Positions 1-12,200 of a stretch of DNA of 64,000 nt are shown piece after piece (the first letter of the stretch is position 1; each line of letters opens with the position of its first letter). Below the pieces are notes generated by a model. It saw nothing but the letters and a program-made list of their open reading frames with translations. It made no database searches and was not told the DNA's origin. The position numbers and the translations under genes were made by a program. The stretch spans positions 74,890,855 through 74,954,854 of the forward strand of contig NC_016131.3 in NCBI RefSeq assembly GCF_000005505.3, written 5' to 3'. This DNA comes from Brachypodium distachyon (Eukaryota > Streptophyta > Magnoliopsida > Poales > Poaceae).

Positions 1-1747
1 AGGGTTCATGCTACCTACTATATGGGTTCACTCTTCTGTGCGCTCCTGCTGCTGATGGTGAATGGATTCCCTGAGCTGGCCATGGCAATTAGCAGACTTC
101 CGGTCTTCTACAAACAGAGAGACTACTACTTCTATCCTGCGTGGGCTTATGCAATACCATCTTTTATCCTAAAGATTCCAGTCTCTTTAGTTGAGTCAGT
201 AGCTTGGACATCAATATCCTACTACCTGATTGGCTACACTCCGGAAGCATCAAGGTAAAATTACAATTCTATTGGACAAATTAGTTAGCTAGTCGTCTAA
301 AAAGACTAATTAGCTACTGAACAGGAAGCATCAGTTCAAATTCCGCAACATTTTCTGTTATCACTAGTTCACTACACATCTGAATGACTTGGGTCAATAG
401 TGATAATTCCTGAATCACATTATTTATACTGGTATTACTGTTTTCTGGTGTACTGAAACCAAACAAAAAAATCCCTTATCTAACACCATGACTTTTCTTT
501 GCGAGTTTCTTTCAGCAAAACATAGGTTCTTTCAGATGTAATCCTTACTTTGTTTTAACATGTATGATTCTCGTGTTTAGTTTTTTCCGTCAGCTCCTTG
601 TCCTCTTCCTCATCCACACCGTATCATTATCAATGTTTCGATGTGTCGCCTCATACTGCCAAACAATGGTGGCTGGTTCAGTCGGTGGTAGGATGGCATT
701 TCTAGTCATCCTTCTATTTGGGGGTTTCGTAATTCCATGCTGTAAGAAACTCCCTTATTTTCATAAATTTTGTATTGGTAACAAGAGATGAGTCCCAATT
801 TCTTGCAAAAGTATGTTGTGCTCAACTATTAAACAAGCAGCACTAACGTTGTGTGCCATATTGCTACAGCATTTCTGCCAAATTGGTTAAAGTGGGGATT
901 TTGGCTCTCTCCATTGTCATATGCAGAAATAGGATTAACTGGAAATGAGTTTTTGGCAACTAGATGGTCAAAGGTACACTTTGGCATACGAAGTCTGAAT
1001 TAGTTATAAAATCATGTACTCTGAAATGATGCTAACATTCTATGTTGATAGATTACGGTATCTGGTGTAACTCTTGGAAGGAGGATACTAATTGATCAAG
1101 AGCTAGACTTCTCAAGATACTTCTACTGGATCTCAATTGGAGCATTGATTGGGTTTATTTTGTTGTTCAATGCAGGCTTCGCCATCGGCTTGACTATTAA
1201 AAACCGTAAGCGCAACATGGCTGAAATTTAATTAAGCTAAACAACTTGATACTTTAGTTTTCCAGCCTACGGTGTAGCATGAATTGTAAACTCAATCAAC
1301 AGCATATGCTCGGAAAAAACATCATAAATGGAGCAAAAGTAGTTCTACTCAGCCGAACATGCCGTTTTATCTGGTTAAAAAGACCATCTATTCTAACCTC
1401 CTAGGAGCCTCTCAGTTCCAGGAACTTCTCGAGCTATTATCTCTCGTAATAAGCTTACCACATTTGGCAGAAGTGTCCAAGATATGTCCAAGGATACGAA
1501 AAAAGGGATGCCTCAGTTACAAGCAGAAACTGTTTCGACACCTAACAGGATAGGTTGGTTGACTTCTACATGATGCAATTAAACACAACTCATGATGTCA
1601 ATGGAATATAATTAAGATTTGACTTATGAATAGTTAATCTTGCGCAGGGAGGATGGTGTTGCCCTTCACACCCCTGGTAATATCATTCCAGGATGTCAAC
1701 TACTATGTAGACACTCCTGCGGTAATTCTCATGTAGCTTGAACATCT

Positions 1748-2188
1748 ATGGAAAGTTGCAAGGGACCAGAGAGCTTAGGCCAAGGTTACTTCGACAACGA
1801 GCTTGATGCATGGGTTGGGCTTCGTAAAGATGGCTACATTTGCTCCTGTCAAGTCGCCTCCCGCAGCAACACAAGTACTGTGGAGCCGGAGTGGAAGATG
1901 GTCAAGGAGAAGTTGTTCCTCAAGGTCCCGGAGAGGCAGCTGAAATCGGCAAGGGCCACTCTAGCGTACATGGGCAACAGCAACTTTTGCCTTGTGGAGT
2001 TTTTGCTACGCGAGGGAGTCGAGTTTAAGTACACCTTTGGTGACCGTGATGGTTGTGTGCTCCAGATGAGCATGTTTGGCCTTAAGTATGATCGTAAGGG
2101 AGAACTGCAAATCATGCGCCACCGCACGAACTCCATTGTAGTTTCAAAGCATCTCCTGACAGTTTCTCCTGTAGTGTTCTGGATGTAA
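1748..2188 (+). CDS. Uncharacterised grass protein fragment (DUF1618-like C-terminus) inside the ABCG gene
   Basis: A 146-codon frame starts at an ATG and ends in TAA. It sits exactly where the NBD2 exons of the surrounding ABCG gene should be. Visible features are [10 protein letters not shown], then a charged stretch ([15 protein letters not shown]), then [33 protein letters not shown] and the end [15 protein letters not shown]. This pattern resembles, from memory, the C-terminal part of the large grass-specific DUF1618 family. I am not certain of that, and no function is known to me. It is probably a fragment, since such proteins are normally several hundred residues long and nothing upstream extends the frame. 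No promoter or terminator is obvious. It may have arrived as a gene fragment carried by a transposon, but no transposon ends were found around it. Confidence 0.4.
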   Translation: MESCKGPESLGQGYFDNELDAWVGLRKDGYICSCQVASRSNTSTVEPEWKMVKEKLFLKVPERQLKSARATLAYMGNSNFCLVEFLLREGVEFKYTFGDRDGCVLQMSMFGLKYDRKGELQIMRHRTNSIVVSKHLLTVSPVVFWM

Positions 2189-2346
2189 ACCTGTTTTATG
2201 TTAACCGTGTCCCAGTAATGTAAGCGATATTTGAGGCATTTGATGAGGTGATTATTTTACACTTCACATATAGATTTTTCCAAGATTCTCTCAGACACTA
2301 AAAAAAATTAAGTAGTAATGTTAGTTTTCAAGGTGTAAAACATATA

Positions 2347-2412
2347 CTCCCTCCGATCCATAATAGGTGTCTTAGCACAAAATCTGAGACACTTATTATA
2401 GATCGGAGGGAG
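2347..2412. mobile_element. Stowaway MITE, 66 bp
   Basis: Terminal inverted repeats start CTCCCTCCGATC and end GATCGGAGGGAG. They pair along almost the entire element with two mismatches in the first 24 bases. TA dinucleotides at 2345-2346 and 2413-2414 form the target duplication typical of Stowaway (Tc1/mariner-related) MITEs. It lies in the foreign segment that replaces the ABCG NBD2. Confidence 0.88.
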
Positions 2413-3664
2413 TAGTATAGTTTCATCATATATAGGATTATAAGGTGGTTGTATTGAAGAAGATATCAGAAATAAGTTTTGGTCAAATCAAACACGAAGT
2501 AAACAAGTGTTACAACTTCATCCTGAAATTTCTATGAAGCATTTGTTCACCTTCCTGGAACAATTGTAAGTAGCCAGGTCCCAAGATTATTATCAGACAA
2601 GGAATAAACTGCATGATACCTCAGATAGAACTCTTAACACTTTATCTACCAGAACTGGAACCTATCATGCCCTGACTGGATACTTAAAGGACCCCAAAGT
2701 AAGTCCAATAGTTACCTTAGTTGGGTTTAAACGGCCGATTAATCAGGTGTATGTGAGGCGGTGAGGGAACAGCTGCGTTGGTAACAAAGGCAACTCTGTT
2801 TTTTACATGTGTGTATATTCTAATGTATAACCATCCAATCGCATGAGCAATTCAGCTAGTTCCATATAACTTAACATTATTGATCAGAAATTCTTGAAGC
2901 AAAACAGTTCATGTAGAAGTGAAGTACGTAGTTGATGCTGATGAAAAGGGGTGGAGTTGATATATGCTGGGCCACTTGGACACCGTTCATGTAAGATCAT
3001 CCAATACTTTCAGGTAATTGGCAATCTTAACTTATCCTTACACAAAAGTCATGCACATATCTATATCATCCATTGATGATGATATTAGTACAACATCCGT
3101 ACACTACTATGGACTTAAAAATTACTGTATATTTTAAAGAGAATGTTGTAACTTGTAATACGGACACACATCATTATTAAACCATTCATACCTGCTCTCA
3201 TCTTTGTGATTCGTGCCAAATAAAAAGGTGGAGGGGTCTGAAGGTGAACAGACAACTACCACCAATTGTGATCTTCATAGGAGCAAAGATAAATTTTAAA
3301 CCTACTGTTTATTGTAAACCAAAATAGATTTGGTTTTTCCCTCAAAATATAGATTTGGTTCCATCTCATTCTCTCTGTATTTCCAAGAAGGTTTTTAGGA
3401 ATTTCTGAAGAAGTTATGTATGTACCGTGGAGTGTGGAGTGTTCTTCTGAACCCATTCTCTAGTCCTCAGGATTTGCAATGTACATAGAACAGGAGGCAA
3501 AGCAATATTTTAATCATAGTTATGTTTCAATTAGAGAGGGCTATACTAAGGTCACCACCACCTGACTTTTCTTCAGTTACTTTTTTTTTCTCAAGAAAAA
3601 CTGTAGGTTCTTCCCAGTTACTGTGTTACATGAACTGGTGAAATTACCCTCTTTGATATTATAG
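2413..3664. other. Non-coding stretch between the MITE and the resumed ABCG exons
   Basis: The sequence is AT-rich and has no frame with recognisable protein. No ATP-binding cassette motif remains in any frame. The right edge coincides with a normal-looking splice acceptor (ATTATAG before 3665), so the 3' breakpoint probably lies inside a former intron. Confidence 0.5.
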
Positions 3665-5236
3665 GCAATACCTGGGGTACCAAGGATCAAGGACAACTAC
3701 AACCCATCAACATGGGTGCTGGAAGTAACTTCTGCATCTATGGGAGTAGATTTTGCACAAATGTACAGGGAATCAGCAATGCACTAAGTTTTGAAGAACC
3801 AACTCAGTTAGCTCTAATGCATTAACAATCTTAGTTATAATCATTATACGATAAATTATGTGGAAAAAGTTGCAGTCAAAAAGACTGATATGCATTCACA
3901 ATGCTTGAGAAAAACAAAAACAGGCCGGCAGGTCTAAAAGAGCATGGGTCATAACCTTTACCATAAAAGAGCTCTCATTAGTTTAAAATTTTAACTTAAC
4001 AGAGTATTTGGGCTAACCAGTTAATAAATTTGGTGATCAAAGGGACAAGGACATGCTGGTGAAGCACTTGAGCATACCAATTCCGGGCACGAGTGACCTC
4101 CATTTCCCGACACGGTTTCCGCAGAAGTTTCGGGAGCAATTCAAAGCTTGCCTCTGGAAGCAGTGTTTGTCGTATTGGAGAACCCCTTCATACAACCTAG
4201 TGCGAATGGTGTTCATATCTGTCGCCTGTATTTTCTTCGGTGCATTGTTCTGGCAGCAAGGCAATATCAACCACATGTATGTAAACCGTCTCTTAACAAC
4301 TGATGCATATATGGTGGCAGCATATGACTGAAGTTGCTTGTTTTGTTTGAGGGTAGAAACGACCAGCGGGGTTTGTTCACCATATTGGGGTGCATGTATG
4401 GAGTCACTCTGTTCACCGGCATCAACAACTGCCAATCAGTGATGCCATTTGTCTCCATTGAGCGCTCCGTCGTGTATAGGGAGAGGTTTGCAGGGATGTA
4501 CTCTCCTTGGGCCTACTCCTCCTTTGCACAGGTCCGATTAATCACATGAAGATTACTAGTTTCAGATGTATTACATTCCTATTATGTGCAGGCTTTGACT
4601 TGTTTCTTTTGCGAGATAGGTTGCCATGGAGATTCCTTATGTGCTGGTGCAGGTTGTCCTGTTCATGTTGATAGCATACCCGATGATAGGGTATGCATGG
4701 ACAGCAGCAAAGTTTTTTTGGTTCATGTACACCATGTCGTGCACGCTGCTCTACTTCCTCTACCTGGGAATGATGATGGTGTCGCTCACCCCCAACATCC
4801 AAGTTGTATCTATACTTGCATCCATGTTCTACACCCTACAAAACCTCATGTCCGGCTTCATTGTACCTGCGCCAGTAAGTCAAGCAATCTCAAGTCTAGT
4901 ATATATAACATTACCATTTGAGATCAAAAGGATGGAGCTTAAAAAGAATTCATAAACACATGGCAGCAAATACCAAGATGGTGGATATGGCTCTACTACA
5001 TCTCCCCAATGTCATGGACGCTCAATGTCTTCTTCACCACACAATTTGGGGATGACAATGACAGGATGATCGTCGTGTTTGGAGAGACCAAGTCCGTTAC
5101 AGCATTCATGAGAGACTACTTTGGTTTTCGCCGTGACCTTCTGCCACTGGCAGCCGTGGCTCTGGCGGCATTCCCCATCCTCTTTGCTGTCCTGTTCGGT
5201 TACAACATCTCACAGCTCAACTTCCAAAGGCGATAG

Positions 5237-5805
5237 ACCGACTTCAAAGTAGTAAAACAGTAGCACAGTACAGAATAGATATTGTACACACATGGACCTC
5301 TTTGTACTTCAAAAATTGAAAGCCATGTATTTTTGTGTGTATCTGATACATACATAGTACACCAGAATTCCAGTAGTAGCTAGCATTTGAGGAGCTGTGT
5401 GATATGTTATTAATAGAGGCTCTTTCTTCTTAGATCCTTTCTTTTGTTATCTTGTAAATTTGTAATGCAAGTCTTGTATTGATGAAAAAACACAATATTT
5501 TCTAGAATATATATTGTACATACAGTTCTGAAGGGTAGAATGATCAACAAAGATTCTTATTCTATCATCACCAGAAATTTTGAGCTTAGATTAGCTGCTA
5601 TACAAAGATGTATGGTCCAGTGTATGCATGGCTTAGCTCTGTGTATGTATGTACTGCTTGAACTAGCCCACACATTTACAGCTCGGAGCTCAACTCTACT
5701 GGTCATGTATTTGAATGATGGCGATAAGAAATTGTAGGAACAGCCAAGCCTTGATGGTGCACGACCAACTGTTATTTAACCTCTTTGCTCTGAAGCTTCT
5801 TTCAG
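5237..5805 (+). other. 3' flank of the ABCG pseudogene
   Basis: AT-rich sequence follows the ABCG stop codon. It is the probable 3' untranslated region, but no strong AATAAA signal is seen close to the stop. I see no further gene before the ABCG relic that begins near 5806. Confidence 0.4.
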
Positions 5806-6030
5806 GTAGTTGTTGAGATACCATTTGTATGGTACACCAGCTGTTGGTTTTTCATAGATAACCTACAAATTCTTCTGGTTCTTCTACACTTTATTCTTCA
5901 CAATATTGAACTTCCGTATACTTCGGTATGTTCCTGACATCTCTCACTCCTATTTATCATCTATCTACTTCGCCTTGCAAAACCCTTTTCTCAGGATATA
6001 CCGTGCCCGTGCAGGTGAACTCTTCTTCCC
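5806..6030 (+). pseudogene. Relic of a second ABCG (PDR) gene, transmembrane domain 2
   Basis: Frames here spell VEIPFVW, then YKFFWFFYTLFF, then SIYFALQN and, after a frame change, LFSGYTVPV. These line up in order with [29 protein letters not shown] and [10 protein letters not shown] of the intact exon at 4620-4874. Spacing between blocks is roughly kept, but at least two frame changes are needed. It is on the same strand and about 0.6 kb downstream of the first ABCG copy, which suggests an old tandem duplicate of which only this exon is still visible. There is no coding capacity left. Confidence 0.6.
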
Positions 6031-7255
6031 TTGAGATGTTTTTATCAACATTTTTGAGATCATGAAGTAGCTCGTGCATGGTATTAGGAACTATGGAAAT
6101 TACTACACTTATACCAAGGACAGAATACCCTTTATCCTTTACTATATCTATCTGCATCACTGCGGTAAAATGCTACCGGGACCTACTCCACTTTTACTGT
6201 TTAAGCCATACACTTGCAAGCTGGAGTATAATTTAACAGATGATATCATGTACATAAGCATTGAACTGTAGTTTATAAGCATGGTTTGCAAGTAGGATGT
6301 GAAATTGCGATATTTTAGAAATACAGATGGCAATCACTGTGTATGCATAATTTACAAACTCAACTAAGATCATGCTGGTCCACAAAACTTATAAAAAAAC
6401 TGCAGCAAATTTCCATTGTTGGACTTGGTTTTACTACACGAGCCAATAAAGTGTGAATGTAAATTGCCTCTTCATTCAGAATTTGGAGATGTTGAGAGAT
6501 ACAGTGTTTGAAAAAACCGAGAAAACAAAATAGTTGCATCATTTCTAGAACTACTTTGGGTTTTATCACAACCAATTTGCCCATGATGGGTTTTGGTTTT
6601 CTTGCATTCCCTTTAATCTCTTCTTCAGTGTTTGCTTATTTCATCAAAAGAGTCTAATTCCGAAGGAGTTAAATGGAAGAAGATGTTTCAGTCTGACCCA
6701 TTAGGTGATATTTGACGCAGTCATCATCACATGGCTTTGTGCAGCGTAAGTCTGTGAATGACAAGATGTGCACCTTGAAACTTGATTAAAATTATCATAA
6801 CTGGATCCGATACTATGATCATTTTGAAGAAAATTCATAACAAAATAATGATGGGAAAACACAAAGAACATTCGCTTCAACAAAGAGAAAAATCGGAGTA
6901 GACATCTGGTTTTATTTCAGGATGACTGGATGAGAAAACATAGAAAGGGCAGTTCGGAAATTTAAAAGGTGGTAGAGAAAGGGGTCTATCATCATACCTT
7001 TTTGAACCTCACAAGGACTGCATGACTGTATCACAAAAAGTTGTGAGCAAGTCTAGAAGATGAGTGCTGCAATTCCGGACAGAGCACATGCATATGGGCG
7101 AAGCAAAAAAACATGTAATTCACCTTGCAAATTGAACAGAAAACATATGTGCTTCTGTTCAAGACCAACTAAAATGAACATTTATTTTGTAGCAGTTATC
7201 AGAACAAGAAAACTGGCACAATTTAAGCTCCATCTGATAAGCTATTCTGTTGAAC
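6031..7255. other. Intergenic, no gene recognised
   Basis: The stretch separates the ABCG relic from the convergent RAP-domain pseudogene. Its right part is presumably the former 3' untranslated region of that gene. Short frames are present on both strands, but none has recognisable protein features or splice structure. Confidence 0.5.
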
Positions 7256-8884
7256 TTATTCTGCATCAATGCCTAAAATTCTCCTCAGATACTCCATTTG
7301 CTCAGACTCTCCTTGAAGCTCCTCCCACTGTTATTGTCAAGGAAAACAAATCCTTAATATCTTATCATTCAAAGTCTTGAAACAAATATTTTTCACCTAT
7401 TCAAGGGACTAAAAAAAACTAATGATAAAGACGAGGCATGTCAAATATCCTGAAAGTTCAAAGTGTAGAACAACTGAACAAGTATTTTTTTTTTCAAAAG
7501 CTCGTATGAGAATAGATAACCTTGAATGGTAGAGAAAGTACATGAGAAAACAAATGCATGGTGCATTCGAGCAAATGGCTTTAGATATCAATTTATAATG
7601 GGTGCATGTCGATTTCATACTGGCATATGTAACTCTGGAAATATCACTCACGAGTACTAAGAAAATTGTGAACCATCAACAGATTAAACAATGAATTTAG
7701 AATATTTACTGATGGTTACTCTCCTACTGCTTGACTTGCCTCTTGATGGGACAGGGAAACCAACTTCCATCCAGCAGTGGTTATTTAACGCCTTTTAAGT
7801 GCTGTGTGGCCTAATGGTGTGCCTGCAAAAGAAGTACACATCTGCATTAGTTTCTCCTTTGAGACTTCCTCAAGTAGGAAAACAAGAAAATGGACAGCCT
7901 GTTACTCTTTCATAAATGGCACATCAATAGACCATACCTAAATTCCTTGAGAAGTGTGTTGTTCCATCAATCTCAAGTGCAGCCTTCTCATCAACTAGCA
8001 CCGCATCAAGAGTATAACCATCTACTGTATATTCTCTAATCCACTCATGCCCAGTAATATATAGAAGACGACCAACCTCCTTTTGAAACGAGGAAGTTGT
8101 CTTCTGATTGAACCGTTTGCTCTTCCCCGCTTTTGTTATTTTCTCTTCAAGATCGCCTCTTAAGGCAAAATCAAGATGTGGGTACTCAAGCTTTACAGAC
8201 TGATTTGCAAGATAAACCTGTGATGCGAACATTATATCTTCTCTGTACTGATCCGAGACTCGTTGCTCTTCATATTGCTTCAGAGTTTTCCAGATATGTG
8301 AGAAGAACTGGCGGTCGATTTGCCCAAGGACAGCATAGGACCAAGCAATATTGCCAAGCTGATCTCGGCTAAAGCTGAGCGCATGAGCATTGCTAACATC
8401 TTCTCCACTTGAAGCCTCTTTGGGTGAGGTCTGCCGCATGTCTCACACAAGGCCATCCTGAAAGGCAGCATCAAGTGCATCAAGCAAAGGATAGGGGCAT
8501 TCATTAAGAGAAGCACATCCCCACAAGAATTGAGCAAGCTCTTGCTCCTTGAAGGTGTATGCTAGCTGTGCTGCTCTCTGGGCCAACGCTAAGAAAAGGG
8601 GTGGTGCTGATTGGCGCATGGAAGCAAATGCTCCGGCAACATTGGCAACATTCTGTGCGTTGAAATCATCAACCTTGGAGATGGCCACCTTAGCAATCCT
8701 ATCCATCTCCGGCAAGTAGAGCAAGTCACCCCCAATCTTGGACAAGGCCCAGGAAATGTTAGACACACCCTGCGGCGAGCATTCCGGGAGGGACAGCATT
8801 GCCAGCCCCACAAGCATGGACATGTCCCTTTGCCGTGCAAAGGCGAGTCAGTGCGTCTGTGTCATGGACACCGTCTCCATGTTC
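7256..8884 (-). pseudogene. RAP-domain (octotricopeptide-type) protein gene, 3' part
   Basis: Three exons read leftwards: 8884-7938, 7822-7740 and 7327-7256. The first gives [78 protein letters not shown] and the RAP signature [14 protein letters not shown]. The second gives TPLGHTALKRR and TTAGWKLVSLSHQE. The last gives WEELQGESEQMEYLRRIL and TAA. The plant family member known from Arabidopsis acts in chloroplast 16S rRNA maturation; the same role is inferred only for the ancestor of this copy. Lesions are TGA at 8848-8850, TGA at 8443-8445 and TAA at 7785-7787, all in frame. The intron between 7740 and 7327 has a GC donor (GAG|GCAAGT) and an AG acceptor. Copia-1 abuts at 8885, and the gene continues at 14049-14222 and 20518-20715. 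Confidence 0.88.
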
Positions 8885-9255
8885 TGTGGTCTTAAACCCT
8901 GTCTAGCTGCCTCTGAAGAAGTGTTTTCTGAATTTTCATAAGTGTCATGTCTGACACCGTATTTTAGGCTAGTTTCAGTTCAGAGTTTAGTTGCTATTTT
9001 TCAGCTCGTCAGTGGTTGCGTTTTGTGCGCCCTGACTTAGTCTAGATCGTCCAGCGCGAGGCTCGGATCATGGGGATGGACGTGGTCAGTAGTGGAGCAC
9101 GTTGCCTGGACATGTTTGTATACTCTCGATGAATAAAAAGGAAGAAAGACAGAAAAGCTGCTAAGTTGCGCGCAGCACCAAAATACTCTCGTGCTCTTGC
9201 CCTTTCGATCTCTCTCTCGTTCTCTCGGGTTTTTTTTTTTTATCTCAGGGCGACA
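8885..9255 (+). repeat. Copia-1 5' LTR (371 bp)
   Basis: It matches 13698-14048 almost base for base. The differences are two G/A changes at CG sites, a 4-bp and a 12-bp indel near the 3' end (a CT-rich stretch) and a longer T run here. Confidence 0.96.
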
Positions 9256-9257
9256 AT

Positions 9258-9269
9258 TGGCATCAGAGC
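9258..9269 (+). other. Copia-1 primer-binding site
   Basis: TGGCATCAGAGC lies two bases after the 5' LTR. It differs by one base from TGGTATCAGAGC, the usual plant Copia site complementary to initiator methionine tRNA. Confidence 0.85.
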
Positions 9270-9280
9270 CAGGCTTCATC

Positions 9281-12200
9281 ATGTCTGCCGGTCAGCACAC
9301 CGGCAACACCCTGCAGCGACTGTCCGTGACACCGCCGCCTGAGCAGCGACGGCGCTCACCAAGCCGCGGACGTAGCAGAGTTCGGCGTGGTGGCGGAGAG
9401 ATCGTGGTTCAGCGCGAAGTGGTGCGCGAGACCGGCGGCGGGAGCGGCACTCACCTCTCCTTCCCGATGCTCACGCGCGGCGGCTACACCAACTGGGCCA
9501 TGGTCATGGAGGTGAACCTCCAAGCGGCGTCACTCTGGGAGGCCATCGAGGACGACACGGTCTCCCGCAAGGACGACAAGCAGGCGCTCGCCGCGCTGCT
9601 CCGCTCCACCCCGTCGGAGATGCATTGCATGCTCATTGGCAAGGGGACGGCCAAGGCGGCGTGGGAGGCGATCCGGATGGCGCACCAGGGCAACGACCGC
9701 GTGCACGACTCACGCGTGCGGCGGCTGCGCACGGAGTTCGAGACCGTCTCCTTCAAGGACGGCGAGAGGATCGACGAGTTCGCCATGCGCCTCTCCAACA
9801 TCGCCGCCGCACTTCGTTCCCTCGGAGATCACGGCACCGTTGAGGAAGAAAAGGTCGTCAGAAAGTTTCTTTCTGTTGTCCCATCTCGTTTCGTGCAGAT
9901 CGCTTTTTCGATCTAGACCCTTCTCGATCCGTCCGTGCTCACGCTTGAGGAGGTCACTGGCCACCTGCGTGCCGTGGAGGAGCGCTTGGACAGCGATCAA
10001 GGCAGCAGCGGCAACCAGCTGCTCCTCACCGAGGAACAGTGGGAGGCCAGGAAGCGCCAGCCCCGTGGAGGCGCCACGGGCGGCAGCTCGAGCGGCAGAG
10101 GGGACGCCCGCGGCAACGTGCGCGCCAACGACAACCGCAAGGGCGCGCCAGCCCGGCGACCTGCGTCTCCACCACGCGGCCAGAACAACGACGGCGACAG
10201 AGAGAGATGCCGCTACTGCAACAAGAAAGGACATTGGGCACGCGAGTGCCGCAAAAGGCAACGCGACAAGGCAGCGGCGGCTGCCGCGAACCTCGCCCAA
10301 GCAGAGGAAGAGGACGACGGGCCAGGCCTGATGATGGCCTGCGTCGAGGAGGTGTACGAGCGCGTCGAGCCTGTCGCCGTCAACGCCACGCCCACGCCGG
10401 TCGTAGAACCGGAAACCGCTGTGTGCAACCGCGGCCAGGTCTTCCTCAACGAGCAGAGAGCTGTTGTCATGCCATCTCTCGGCGACGAGCACGCAAGGGA
10501 GACCTGGTTCCTCGACACCGGCGCAACAAATCACATGACCGGCTCGCTCGATGCATTCGCGGAGCTGGACCGGTCAGTAGCGGGCAAAGTGCGCTTCGCT
10601 GATGGATCTGTGGTTGACATCCACGGACGGGGCACCGTCGTCTTCTCCGTTGACGGGAGAGATCATCGCGCGTTCACGGAGGTGTTCTACATCCCGGCGC
10701 TGAAGAGCAGCGTGGTGAGCCTTGGGCAGCTGGATGAGGGTTGGTATGACATCCACATCCGCCGCGGCACGCTCACCGTCCACGACCATCGCCAGCGCCT
10801 CATCCTCAAGGTAAAGCGATCCGCTAACTGCCTGTACAAGCTGTCGTTCACCCCAGCCGCCCTGTGTGCCTTGCCGTGGGGCATATGTCCGATGCCTGGC
10901 GCTGGCATGCGCGGCTCGGCCATCTGCACTTCGACGGCATTCAACGGATGGTGCGCGGCGAGCTCGTGCGTGGACTGCCCCACATCGAGCACGCGGACGA
11001 ACTTTGCGAGGCATGCCTCGCAGGCAAGCAGCGACGCCTACCCTTCCCTCAGAAGGCGAAATTCCGAGCGGCAGAGCCGCTCGAATTGGTGCACGGCGAC
11101 CTGTGCGAGCCCATCACTCCACCGACACCTGGAGGACGCCGCTACGTGCTTGTTCTGATCGATGATCGGAGTAGGTACATGTGGGTGGAGCTCCTCGCCA
11201 CCAAGGACCAAGCTGCACGCGCCATCGTCAAGTTCCAGGCCACGACGGAGAACGAGTGCGGCCACAAGCTCCGCGTCCTGCGTACTGATCGCGGCGGCGA
11301 GTTCACATCAGTGACCTTCTACGAGCACTGCGCGGAGACAGGGGTTCAGCGCCACCTCACCGCCCCGTACACGCCGCAGCAGAACGGCGTCGTGGAGCGC
11401 AGGAACCAGACGCTCTTGGGCATGGCACGCAGCATGCTCAAGGCCAAGCGGATGCCGAACACCTTCTGGGGAGAGGCAGTGCTGACGGCTGCTTTCATCC
11501 TCAACCGCTCATTCACACGGAGCGTCGACGGCAAGACCCCGTACGAGGGGTGGCATGGAGTGAAGCCTAACGTGCGCTTTCTGCGCGTGTTCGGCTGCGT
11601 CGGCCATGTCAAGACAACACCGCCAAACCAGCAGAAGCTCGCCGATCGGAGCTCACCCATGGTGTTCATTGGCTATGATACAGGTTCGAAGGCCTACAGG
11701 ATGTACGACCCTGCATCCAAGCGCGTGCACGTGTCGTGCGACGTCGTGTTTGACGAGGACGAGTGCTGGAATTGGGAGGCGCCAGGGGAGCCGTCGGCGA
11801 GCAGTACGTTCACCGTGGAGTACCCTGTGTACGAGACACGGACCTCCACGAGCAACAAGCAGGCCTCGGTTCCTGCTGCCAGCGCATCGCCGGAGCCCAG
11901 CGTTCCAGTTCACGGGGGAGCATCATCGCCCGCGACGCCCACGCCTCACTCCATCAGCAAACCTGTGGAGTTCATGTCGCCACCAACGACGTGGTCAGGG
12001 TAGCTCGATGCTGACGACAGCGTCACTGCGCCACACCGCGTCCGCCGCGTCACCGACATCCTCGACACACCTTCATCACCTCCACGACTTGCAGAGCGCC
12101 CGGTGCTGGTGGAAGAACACAGTGATGACGAGGCCCTGCATCTTCTGGAAGGAGAGGAGCCGTCATCATTCGCTGAGGCAGAGCGTGAGGACTGCTGGCG

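Larger units (their letters stand above)
1..5236 (+). pseudogene. PDR-type ABCG transporter gene lacking its second nucleotide-binding domain
   Basis: This is a pleiotropic-drug-resistance (full-size ABCG) exporter of the plasma membrane, entered part way through. Exons read from splice signals are 1-254, 581-741, 870-973, 1052-1205, 1416-1553 and 1648-1721. They carry the end of transmembrane domain 1 ([41 protein letters not shown]-like) and the linker ([27 protein letters not shown]). The gene resumes at 3665-3784 ([17 protein letters not shown]), about 4042-4276, 4357-4531, 4620-4874 and 4967-5236, giving all of transmembrane domain 2 up to the terminal QLNFQRR and TAG. The second ATPase domain, which should lie between VDTPA and the IPGVP block, is absent: no Walker A, signature or Walker B could be found in 1722-3664. 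The donor after 3784 reads CAC|TAAGTT and lacks the G of GT. Without NBD2 a functional transporter is not expected, so I call it a pseudogene. Family assignment is firm; the exact exon ends near 4042 are less so. Confidence 0.9.

Noticed and set aside
9258..9269. Possible tRNA gene (CATCAGAGC similarity)
   Set aside because: Only the primer-binding 12-mer is present; no cloverleaf follows. The same applies at 20051-20062.
9710..10534. 274-codon minus-strand open frame
   Set aside because: It lies opposite the Copia-1 gag, zinc knuckle and protease coding strand and is a product of GC-rich codon use; its translation has no domain pattern.
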